From: Limnobacter thiooxidans
GTDB taxonomy: Bacteria; Pseudomonadota; Gammaproteobacteria; Burkholderiales; Burkholderiaceae_B
NCBI RefSeq assembly: GCF_036323495.1
Contig: NZ_AP028947.1
Location: forward strand, 1,302,001 to 1,366,000
Length of the DNA stretch: 64,000 bases
Direction of reading: 5' to 3'
Position numbers and translations under genes: made by a program. The notes below the pieces were generated by a model. The model was not told the origin of the DNA and ran no database searches. It worked only from the letters and a program-made list of their open reading frames with translations. Positions 9,114-17,667 of the stretch are shown piece after piece. Every line of letters begins with the position of its first letter. The first letter of the stretch is position 1.

Positions 9114-10754
9114 ATGAAACTCAAGCTTTCCGCAGTCGCTTGTGCAGTACTGCTGTTGGTCAACGCACCCTTGCGCCCAGCCTATGCTCAATCCATTTCT
9201 CCGGAAACACCGCCGGGTGCTTCGGGAGGGGATAGTTACCAAGAGCCCAGCTTCAATGTGTCGGGTTTTGATGTTGTTGGGCCTGAATTGGTGCCGCGTG
9301 ATCAGGTCATGTCTGTCCTGAACGGATTCGCAGGCCGTGAAATCACTTTTTCAGATTTGCGTTCTGCCACGACCGCGGTGGAACAGCTTCATGCGCTGGC
9401 GGGCTTTGAAGTGGTGCGGGTGTTGATCCCGGAACAGGAAATTCAACCAGGAGAAAAGCTCAAGCTGCAAATTGTAGATGCCCGGCTTGATGTCGTTACC
9501 GTGGCTGGCAATGATTACTTCACGGCCGAGTCCATTCAGCAAAGCCTGGTTGTGTTGCAGCCCGGTGCCTTGATCAACACGGTGGAAATGGACAAAAACC
9601 TTCGCCTGGTCAATGACAACCCGGCGAAGATCGTCCGGGTTCGCCTGGAGCCCAGCGACAAGCCAGGGTTGGTGGATGCAAAAGTACAGGTTGCTGATCA
9701 GAATCCTTTGGCCGCCTATGTCACGCTCGATAACTCGGGCACCAATGCAACCGGTGACTTCCGCATGGGTGTGGCCCTGCAACACAACGATGCTTTCAAG
9801 AAAGGGCACATGGCGTCGTTTCAGTATGTGACCTCACCCGGCCGTTGGTCAGATGTTGAAGTATTTGGCCTGAATTACAAAATTCCTTTTTATTCGCAGA
9901 ATTCATTGCTGGAATTGGCCTACAGCGATTCCAACGTGGATGCAGGTACCTTGAGCGTGGGTGCGGGCTCGGTGTCGGTAGCCGGTGCGGGTACGACCGC
10001 TGCGATACGCTGGGTCAAGCTGCTGGACCGACTTGCCGGTTTCGATCAAAGGGTGACGTTTTCGCATGAGATCAAACAGTTTGTCAGCCAGGTTCAGTTG
10101 AACGGGTTTGGGCCCAGCCTGGTCCCTGCTCTGGAAAGTCGGCCTGTTGGTGTGTCCTATTCACTGTCTGAAGCGCAGGACTCCCGACAGCGCGCGTTTC
10201 AGCTTGCCTATTTCAAGAATTATGTCACGGGTGGCAACAACTCCACTGCTCAGTACCAAATGACCAATGCGGCAGCCAGGGCAAATTTTGATGTTCTTCG
10301 AGCCAATGCCAGCTGGTCCGAGCAAGTGGCGCCTGGTTGGCGTTTGACCGCACAGCTGGATGCGCAACACACCGATTATTCATTGATACCGGGCGAACAG
10401 TTTGGTGCAGGTGGCGTGTATTCGGTTCGTGGCTTTGAGGAACGTGTTATTTCAGGGGATCGCGGGTTTCGCCAGTCACTTGAATTGATGGGTCCGAATG
10501 TAGCCAAAACTTTGGCGGGTTTTTTGGAGCGCTTTCAATTTGTCGGTTTCGTGGATGCCGCGCAATTGAAGTTCAACAACCCCGTGGCAGGTAACCCTGT
10601 CGAGCCCCATTTGATGTCGTATGGGCTGGGGGCAAGGTTTGCCTTTTCGCCCAAGCACCAGTTTCGCGTTGACCTGGCCAAAGTGGTTTCAGGCGTGCCC
10701 ATTCAACCCCATGGTGACCTGATGTTGCACGTCAGCTTCGCCACCTCTCTGTAA
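9114..10754 (+). CDS. TpsB outer-membrane transporter of a two-partner secretion system (ShlB/FhaC family)
   Basis: A 546-residue outer-membrane protein. A cleavable signal (about residues 1-26, ending AYAQS) is followed by two POTRA domains (VSGFDVVGPELVPRDQV; LDVVTVAGNDYFTAESI) and a 16-strand barrel. The L6-loop motif VRGF is present in GGVYSVRGFEERV, as needed for TpsB and Omp85-type function. It should thread the TpsA exoprotein, encoded 11 bases downstream, through the outer membrane. The barrel ends in ATSL rather than the usual terminal Phe or Trp, a small oddity. The ATG at 9114 has no strong ribosome-binding site. Confidence 0.92.
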   Translation: MKLKLSAVACAVLLLVNAPLRPAYAQSISPETPPGASGGDSYQEPSFNVSGFDVVGPELVPRDQVMSVLNGFAGREITFSDLRSATTAVEQLHALAGFEVVRVLIPEQEIQPGEKLKLQIVDARLDVVTVAGNDYFTAESIQQSLVVLQPGALINTVEMDKNLRLVNDNPAKIVRVRLEPSDKPGLVDAKVQVADQNPLAAYVTLDNSGTNATGDFRMGVALQHNDAFKKGHMASFQYVTSPGRWSDVEVFGLNYKIPFYSQNSLLELAYSDSNVDAGTLSVGAGSVSVAGAGTTAAIRWVKLLDRLAGFDQRVTFSHEIKQFVSQVQLNGFGPSLVPALESRPVGVSYSLSEAQDSRQRAFQLAYFKNYVTGGNNSTAQYQMTNAAARANFDVLRANASWSEQVAPGWRLTAQLDAQHTDYSLIPGEQFGAGGVYSVRGFEERVISGDRGFRQSLELMGPNVAKTLAGFLERFQFVGFVDAAQLKFNNPVAGNPVEPHLMSYGLGARFAFSPKHQFRVDLAKVVSGVPIQPHGDLMLHVSFATSL

Positions 10755-10765
10755 GGAAAGACAGC

Positions 10766-13700
10766 ATGAATATGAATCGTCTTTCACACAACACGGCTGG
10801 TTTCCAGTTTCGCCGCAAAGCCGTGGCTTTTGGTGTGGCCATGGCCATTGCCAGCCCTGTCTATGCAAACCCCACCGGCCTGTCCGTGGTTGCCGGGCAA
10901 GCCACTTCGCAAGCCATCGGCAATTTGATGCAAATTACCAATACGCCAGGTGCAATATTGAACTGGCAGCAGTTCAATATCGATGTGGGGCAAACCACCC
11001 AATTCATTCAGCAAAATGCGGCAAGCCAGGTTTTCAACCGGGTTACCGGTGGTGATGTATCCCAAATTCTGGGTTCATTGCAAAGCAATGGGCAGGTTTT
11101 TTTGATCAACCCGGCTGGCGTGTTTTTTGGTCAGGGTGCGGTTATTGATACGGCCGGTTTTCTGGCCAGCACACTGGCGGCTTCTGACACCGATTTGCTG
11201 AATGGTCACCTGCGTTTCAAGGATGCAAACGGCAATGCTGGTTCAATTGTCAACCAGGGCAAATTGACTACGCATTCTGGCGGTTCGATTGTACTGTTGG
11301 CACCGAGTATCGAAAACAGTGGAGTTATTCACGCGGACGGTGAAGTGCTGTTGGCTGCAGGTCACAGTGTCACGATTGTCGATTTGAAGCACCCCACCAT
11401 TGGCCTCACTGTTGTTGTGAAAGACGGTGAGCAGGCTGTGAACCTGGGTCAGATCGTCAGCAAAAATGCGTCCGTGTTTTCACACCTGGTGAAAAACAGT
11501 GGAATTGTAGAAGCCACTGGCGCGCAAGTTGGGAAGGGGGGTGTGATCCGCTTTGTTGCACAAGGTGATGCGATTGCAGGTGGTCAGATCAAGGCGGACA
11601 GCGCTGATGGAAAAGGTGGTGAAATTGATATCACCGGCAAGCGTGTTGCGGTACTGAGCGGCGCACACATTTCTGCTGATGGTGCAACAGGCGGTGGAAC
11701 CGTGCATGTGGGTGGCGGCTGGAAAGGTCAGGATGAAAGCATTGCCAATTCCAAGCAAACCGTGGTTCAAGCCAATACCCTGATATCGGCCAATGCCACG
11801 CAAAATGGCGATGGCGGTGAAGTGGTGGTTTGGGCTGACGGTAGCACTGTGGTGAATTCCGAGGTACAAGCCAAAGGTGGCGCGCAAAGCGGAAACGGTG
11901 GCCGTGTTGAAACGTCGGGCAAGCAGGCGCTGGCAGTCAATGTAGCAGCCAATACGTCAGCACCCAAAGGGCAGTCGGGGCTTTGGCTGATCGACCCGGC
12001 CAACCTCACCATTGTGGATGAAATTCCTTCTGGGGAAAATAACCTTGGCAACACATCCAGCGGCCCGGTTTTTTCAACCGATGACATTTCAGCCTCGTTT
12101 TCTCCGACCGATTCATTCTTGTTGGCCAGCACCGTGGTGTCGGGGCTCGAGAGCAACGGCTCTGTAGAAATTTATACCTCGGGTACACAATCTGGTGATG
12201 GCAATTTGACCATTGATGCCGCGGTGCTGATCGACCAAAACCTCGGCCAGATATCCTTTAATCCAAGGCTGTTACTGGAGGCCAAGGGATCAATCAATAT
12301 CAATGCAGAAGTAGGCTTGATGCCAGGTCAAACGGCATTTGACGGTTTCGATCTAGTGATGAGTTATGACATTGCGAAACCTGTGTACATTGACGCGCCT
12401 TTGTATTTGGGCAACAACGGCAACCTGACTTTGGCACCCTATCAAGTCCCTGAAGGCAGCCAGCTTCCGATCAATACGCCCGGGGAGCTTCCGCTGGATG
12501 GCGTGAATTTTTTATCCGGCATGAACATTGAAGGTTCCAGCGAGCCTTTGGTCTTGAACCGAATCAATGTCAGCACAGCGGTGGCCACTGATCCTTTTGG
12601 TCAAGGTCAGGAACCCTTGTTTGTTGATCCGGCCAATCCGGTCAAATTGAACGTGTTGGGCGCGAACCTGAAGGTCAATCACATCAATGCGTTTGAGACT
12701 TTGACTTCACCAGCAAGTGAAGTACGTGTTGGAACGGACAACCGTGTTTCACTTGCACCTGTTCAAGGTCAACTGTCCTACAACATCATGGAAGCGAAAT
12801 CCTTGACTGTTGATGCTGGCAGTTTAGTGTCCACATTCACCCGTGTCATACCCAATGGCAATCCAGCTGAAATCAGCCCCAGTACTTTTCTGGACAAGCT
12901 GCAGACCAGTGGAACGGTTGCTCTGAACGGCGGTTTCAGCAGCATCACCGACGTGCTGGTGGATGCCGGAACACTCACATTTGGTAACAACGCCGAGGTG
13001 GCCTTGGTCTCTTCGAATAGCCACCTCGTACAAAACATCACCGCAGAGTCAGGCAGTACCATCAATCTTGATGGTGCCAACATGCAGTATGGACACGCCA
13101 GTTTGAATGGAACATTCAATGTGATGGCTGCGAACAATGGGGGTGGATTTTTCCTTGATGGCGTGGACACGGATTTGAATGGCTCGATCAACATCAGCTC
13201 AGGTTCCAATTTCGTGTATTTGCAATCGTTGGGCATGACTGCTGGTTCTGAAATTCAGGTGGGCACAGGAAGCATGCTTGCACTGGGGCGGGCGTTCAGT
13301 TCCTCCTTGGGGCCCGTGGATGTGACGCCCAAACTGGAAGGCGGCATGTTGTCCAGTACCAATGGGCAGTTCGTTGCGCAGCAGGGTGCCAGAATTGTGC
13401 TGAACGGTGCTGCATCACCGCTCGCTTCCAACCCGCCGCCCATTCAGGCTGCTCAAAGCGTGACTGTTCCAGTTTTTGGTGGGGCAAGGCTGGATGTCAC
13501 AGGGTTGGATGGCAGACTTGATGCCCCGATCATCATCGAGTCAAACGGATTCGCAAATGCCATCTCCACATTCTCAGAGAATTCCGATTTCAGGTCGGAG
13601 TCGGGTTTTACACCCATTGAAACTCTGGTCATTCAGGCTGCCGACATTCGCGTGAATTCAGGTGGTGAAGGGCAGGCATTGCGCATCGGGGAGTTTGTCA

Positions 13701-16168
13701 GTTCGATTTCTCCCGGTCCGGAGTCGGGTGGATCCGGCCTTGGTTCATTGCCCACGGTGGATCTGGACTTCAATGGCACCTTGACTGTCAACAGCGGAAC
13801 TGCCCGTCTCGAAGGAGCTGCCGTATCAACTACTGGTGGCAACTTGACTGTGAATGGACCAAATTCCCAAATTACGCTGGCAGGTCGGTTTACCACGGCT
13901 GATCTCCAGGTTGTGAATCGCACCATGGGTGGTCGATTGGGTGCAGAGGGTTTTTGGGACAACAGCGCGGTCAATTCAGGCAATGTGGCTACTGCATCCC
14001 CATTGTCCAAAGGGGATATCACCATCGGCGATGACCTCACAATTGCAGGTGGTTTGTTGTCCAGTGCAGGCACTTCAAATGCATTGAAAGTGACCCCCGA
14101 CGGCTTTCTCTTGTTGCGCAGCAGTACAGGCGAAGCTCCTTCCATACTGGAGGTCACAAGTACCATTGATTTGGCACCTACCGCCGCCTTGATGATTGGC
14201 GCACAGGATGAAAATGGTATTGCCACTGCGCCCGTGGTATTGAACAACACAAATATCAACATGGGTGGCGATTCATTTCTGGTGGTGGAGTCTGATTCAG
14301 CCGGTGTTGCCAATTTGAATGGCACCGCCAGCATCAATTCTGGTCATCAAGGCAACCTGATTTTGGCTGGTCGACGTGTGTTCGACTCCAACAGTGTTTC
14401 AGTGGCACCTGATGCAATGACCTTGAATGTGGGCACTGGCATTCGACTGAACGTCACGGGCAACACCCCCAGCTTGCCGCCGGGCTTGGCATTGTATTAC
14501 TCGCTGCAGCAAATAACAGCTCCGAATCGACCCGTGTTTTTGGTGGGGCAGTTGACCCCCGAGGCGGTGGCCATTGCAGAGTATGACGACTTTGGTGGCT
14601 TCTCGACTCCGCTGACCACGGTCCTTTCAGGTTTTCAAAATCCGTCTTTTGTGATTGATGGCTCACCTGATTCCATCAACCCGAATGCCGTGAATTGCGT
14701 GGTCAACGACTTCTGCGTCAAGTTTGATGTTGCACAATCCCTGACATTCTCCGGCATGGTGATGAGCAGCTTGGGTGCACCAGAGCCTACGCTGGCCAAT
14801 AGCGGCGTGGCTTTTGTTGCAGGTGCCAATTTGACAGGTTTGCAGTTCGCGGTGACTACTCCTGATGAAATTGTGTTCATGCAAGGCGTGAACAACGTCA
14901 CCGTTGCCGATTTGGTCAGTGGCAAGAGACTGGTCAACTCGCAGGGCTCTACCGTCCGTCTGGGCATGAACGTGGTGAATGAAACCATTGCCAATGATTT
15001 GCAGAACAATGGCGAACTGGAATTGCAGGGCAACTACACTCTCAGTGGCTTGCTTAGCGGCACGGGCACCCTGAACAACAGCGGTACATTGGTATTGAGC
15101 AACGGCACAGGCAGCTTGATTACCAACGCTATTGTCAACAGCGGCAGTCTCAGCAATTCGGGCGACTACACCTTTGGTGGTGTGCTCTCCGGTACAGGCA
15201 ATTTCACCAACAATGGCACTTTCAATTTGACTGGTTCAGGCCTATTCCAGAACGCAATCGCCAATGGCGGCACGGGGGTCTTGAATTTCAACGGGCAGAA
15301 TCAGAATATCCAGTTTGCTGGCGCCTTCAGCAACTCATCCAATGTTCTGTTCAATGGGGGTGTATTCACCTTCAACGCACTTGGTTTTAACCAAACGGGT
15401 GGCAACCTGACCGTGCAGCCGGGTACAACGCTTACGGGCAACGTCAATATCAATGGTGGTGCTTTACGCGGTTTTGCAAACATCAACGGTAACTTGAATG
15501 CACAGGGTGGTCAGATTATGCCGGGTGCCTCGCCAGGCTTGATGACTGTTACCGGCAACCTGGAGTTGAATGCGAACAGTGTCCTTGATATTGAAATTCA
15601 GGGCAACGGTGGTACGCCTGGCGTGGATTTCGATTGTATCGTCGTGGGTGGTTCAGCCAACCTTGATGGTCAGTTGAATCTGATCGACATTTCCAATGGA
15701 AGTTTGGCACCAGGAAGTCAATATGCCTTCCTGCAAGCCAACGCGATCAATGGTTCGTTTGGCAGCGTGTCTTATTCACCAGCAAGTTCATCGTACGCTT
15801 TCACACCACCGGTCGTGATGCCAGTCAGTACGATGCAGCAAATGAGTACTTCCACATTTGCATTGAATCCTCCTCCACCCGTGGAGCCAACCCCATTGCC
15901 AGACTCAACCATCATTCAAACCACAGGTGACGCTGACTCCGCTGTGGGCCAAAACCTGAACCAGGCCTTTACCCCTCCGCCCAACAACACCGAACCGGGT
16001 TCAACAGCACCCACGCCCACTGCGCAACAGCAAGCTCAACAAGAGGAGGAGGCCGTTGAGGTGGCCAACCAAAGTGCTGCAGGAACCACCATTTCCCAGC
16101 AGTCCAATGACATTGAACTGAAGACGACGCAGAGTGATCCACAGCGCGCATCGGCGGTGTGCAAATGA
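10766..16168 (+). CDS. TpsA exoprotein: filamentous haemagglutinin-type N-terminal domain, beta-helix
   Basis: An 1800-residue secreted protein. An extended signal peptide (about residues 1-34, FRRKAVAFGVAMAIASPVYAN) leads into the TPS secretion domain (about 35-270) with the hallmarks NRVTGGDVSQILGSL and VFLINPAGVFFGQGA. The rest is a long, Asn/Gly/Ser-rich beta-helix with many degenerate GTLxNSG-type turns. Near residues 1570-1680 is an autotransporter-like module (GQIMPGASPGLMTVTGNLEL; LDIEIQGNGG). The tail is Pro/Gln/Glu-rich and ends in VCK. Rare cysteines include a pair in NCVVNDFC, which could form a disulfide loop. It is an adhesin or surface-matrix candidate, and no toxin domain is apparent. 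RBS GGAAAG precedes the ATG; the stop overlaps the FecR gene. Confidence 0.92.
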   Translation: MNMNRLSHNTAGFQFRRKAVAFGVAMAIASPVYANPTGLSVVAGQATSQAIGNLMQITNTPGAILNWQQFNIDVGQTTQFIQQNAASQVFNRVTGGDVSQILGSLQSNGQVFLINPAGVFFGQGAVIDTAGFLASTLAASDTDLLNGHLRFKDANGNAGSIVNQGKLTTHSGGSIVLLAPSIENSGVIHADGEVLLAAGHSVTIVDLKHPTIGLTVVVKDGEQAVNLGQIVSKNASVFSHLVKNSGIVEATGAQVGKGGVIRFVAQGDAIAGGQIKADSADGKGGEIDITGKRVAVLSGAHISADGATGGGTVHVGGGWKGQDESIANSKQTVVQANTLISANATQNGDGGEVVVWADGSTVVNSEVQAKGGAQSGNGGRVETSGKQALAVNVAANTSAPKGQSGLWLIDPANLTIVDEIPSGENNLGNTSSGPVFSTDDISASFSPTDSFLLASTVVSGLESNGSVEIYTSGTQSGDGNLTIDAAVLIDQNLGQISFNPRLLLEAKGSININAEVGLMPGQTAFDGFDLVMSYDIAKPVYIDAPLYLGNNGNLTLAPYQVPEGSQLPINTPGELPLDGVNFLSGMNIEGSSEPLVLNRINVSTAVATDPFGQGQEPLFVDPANPVKLNVLGANLKVNHINAFETLTSPASEVRVGTDNRVSLAPVQGQLSYNIMEAKSLTVDAGSLVSTFTRVIPNGNPAEISPSTFLDKLQTSGTVALNGGFSSITDVLVDAGTLTFGNNAEVALVSSNSHLVQNITAESGSTINLDGANMQYGHASLNGTFNVMAANNGGGFFLDGVDTDLNGSINISSGSNFVYLQSLGMTAGSEIQVGTGSMLALGRAFSSSLGPVDVTPKLEGGMLSSTNGQFVAQQGARIVLNGAASPLASNPPPIQAAQSVTVPVFGGARLDVTGLDGRLDAPIIIESNGFANAISTFSENSDFRSESGFTPIETLVIQAADIRVNSGGEGQALRIGEFVSSISPGPESGGSGLGSLPTVDLDFNGTLTVNSGTARLEGAAVSTTGGNLTVNGPNSQITLAGRFTTADLQVVNRTMGGRLGAEGFWDNSAVNSGNVATASPLSKGDITIGDDLTIAGGLLSSAGTSNALKVTPDGFLLLRSSTGEAPSILEVTSTIDLAPTAALMIGAQDENGIATAPVVLNNTNINMGGDSFLVVESDSAGVANLNGTASINSGHQGNLILAGRRVFDSNSVSVAPDAMTLNVGTGIRLNVTGNTPSLPPGLALYYSLQQITAPNRPVFLVGQLTPEAVAIAEYDDFGGFSTPLTTVLSGFQNPSFVIDGSPDSINPNAVNCVVNDFCVKFDVAQSLTFSGMVMSSLGAPEPTLANSGVAFVAGANLTGLQFAVTTPDEIVFMQGVNNVTVADLVSGKRLVNSQGSTVRLGMNVVNETIANDLQNNGELELQGNYTLSGLLSGTGTLNNSGTLVLSNGTGSLITNAIVNSGSLSNSGDYTFGGVLSGTGNFTNNGTFNLTGSGLFQNAIANGGTGVLNFNGQNQNIQFAGAFSNSSNVLFNGGVFTFNALGFNQTGGNLTVQPGTTLTGNVNINGGALRGFANINGNLNAQGGQIMPGASPGLMTVTGNLELNANSVLDIEIQGNGGTPGVDFDCIVVGGSANLDGQLNLIDISNGSLAPGSQYAFLQANAINGSFGSVSYSPASSSYAFTPPVVMPVSTMQQMSTSTFALNPPPPVEPTPLPDSTIIQTTGDADSAVGQNLNQAFTPPPNNTEPGSTAPTPTAQQQAQQEEEAVEVANQSAAGTTISQQSNDIELKTTQSDPQRASAVCK

Positions 16169-17655
16169 GGGGGCTCACAGTGAACAATTCAATTCATTCT
16201 TTGCTGAAATTCAGCGGTTCTGTTTTGTTGGCACTTTCTTTGTCAGCAGTAGCACCCTTGCACGCCCAAAACATTCAAGCCAAGGACCTGATTCCGAGCA
16301 ATCCGGCACCCGGCAGCCAGCCTGCGAAAGTGGTGGTTGGCAGCATCAAAGTCGTCACCGGCCTGGTGAACCTGCAAACCGCGGAAGGCAAAAACAAGTT
16401 CGCGGGTGCCGGCACCAAGTTGAATGTGGGCGATGTCATCAACACCCAATCAAAAAGTAGCGCGGTGCTTGAGTTTGTGGACACCACACAGGTGGCTTTG
16501 CGCCCCAACACACGTTTTGTGGTTGAAAATTACGAGTATCAGCCTGAACAGCCTATTGCCGACAAAGCGGAGTTCAAGTTGGTCAAGGGCGGTTTGCGCA
16601 CCCTCACCGGTCTGATTGGGAAGCGCGGCAGTGCAGATGCTTTTTCCATGAAAAGTGAAACCGCCACCATCGGCATTCGCGGCACTGATTTCACTGCACG
16701 AATTTGCAAGGGCGATGAGTGTACCCGTGTTGCAAAAGGCGAGTCAGACAAGGCCACTTCTACCAACGCGTCGAATGCGGACGTGGCCGGTCGGGTTTCA
16801 CAACTGACGGGCGAATTGTTTGCGATATCACCCGAGGGCAAGCGACGCGCGTTACAGAAATCGTCTGCCGTATTTGCTGGCGAAACAGTGGATGTGTCTG
16901 AAGGCGGCTTCGCTGTCATCAGCATGGCAGACTCCACGCGCCTGACCTTGCCCGGCGGCAGTACCATGCAGGTGGCCGCCTATCGCTATGCCCCCGCATC
17001 CCCGCAAACTTCAGTTGCTTCATTCAAGTTGCTGAAAGGTGCAGTGCGTGCAGTGACAGGGGCAATAGCCAAAGCCGAGCCCAACAATGTGAAGTTTTTT
17101 ACCGAAACGGCCACCGTAGGAATTCGGGGAACTGCACTGGATGTGTCGTGTACCTCGGCGGCTGGCGGTTTGGTGCAATGTTCTGGTGGTGCCAATTTGA
17201 CCGTTGAGCTGCGTGACGGACAAATTATTGTGACATCGGGCGGTGTGAACTCGGTAATCAATGCAGGGCAGTCCGCCCTGATCCCCGCGGGCAATGCGAA
17301 TATCCGGGTGGTTAATTCGCTACCCAATGTATTAGGCAATGTACCCAACGCAGGTCCATTGCCTGAAACCACGCCATCGAATTTTGAGTCTTTGTCATCC
17401 ACGCCGGTTCAATCCCTTCAACAGGGCGGACCGGTTCCTGAGGAAGGTTCACAGTTGTTTGTGGCGGTAAATGACGGCACCATTGTGATCACCAATTCCA
17501 ATCAGGCCCCGCTTGAGGTGAATCGCGGTGAAGGCGCATTTGTTCAAACACTGAGCAATCAGCCCCCGCAATTGTTGACCGCACCACCCGACGTGATTGT
17601 GCAGGACATTACCTTGTCTGCACCGCCATTCTCTGCACCGCAATGTGCGCCCTGA
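16165..17655 (+). CDS. Secreted protein with two FecR domains
   Basis: A protein of about 496 residues with a signal peptide (hydrophobic stretch ending LHAQN) and two FecR-type domains, each containing the signature ETATIGIRGTDF (about residue 170) or ETATVGIRGTALDV (about 320). The stand-alone exported FecR family differs from the inner-membrane anti-sigma FecR: there is no N-terminal cytoplasmic domain, so it is likely a periplasmic or surface sensor or scaffold. The C-terminal third is low-complexity and Pro-rich. The ATG at 16165 forms an ATGA overlap with the tpsA stop; a GTG at 16180, 7 bases after AGGGGG, is an equally good start. It is 12 bases before the CHASE2 cyclase gene; FecR and CHASE2-cyclase genes are commonly paired, suggesting joint sensing. 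Confidence 0.85.
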   Translation: MRGLTVNNSIHSLLKFSGSVLLALSLSAVAPLHAQNIQAKDLIPSNPAPGSQPAKVVVGSIKVVTGLVNLQTAEGKNKFAGAGTKLNVGDVINTQSKSSAVLEFVDTTQVALRPNTRFVVENYEYQPEQPIADKAEFKLVKGGLRTLTGLIGKRGSADAFSMKSETATIGIRGTDFTARICKGDECTRVAKGESDKATSTNASNADVAGRVSQLTGELFAISPEGKRRALQKSSAVFAGETVDVSEGGFAVISMADSTRLTLPGGSTMQVAAYRYAPASPQTSVASFKLLKGAVRAVTGAIAKAEPNNVKFFTETATVGIRGTALDVSCTSAAGGLVQCSGGANLTVELRDGQIIVTSGGVNSVINAGQSALIPAGNANIRVVNSLPNVLGNVPNAGPLPETTPSNFESLSSTPVQSLQQGGPVPEEGSQLFVAVNDGTIVITNSNQAPLEVNRGEGAFVQTLSNQPPQLLTAPPDVIVQDITLSAPPFSAPQCAP

Positions 17656-17667
17656 CCGGAGAAATGA

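Noticed and set aside
10766..16168. Contact-dependent inhibition (CdiA) system
   Set aside because: The exoprotein has no VENN-type motif and no recognisable toxin domain, and it is followed by FecR, not an immunity gene.
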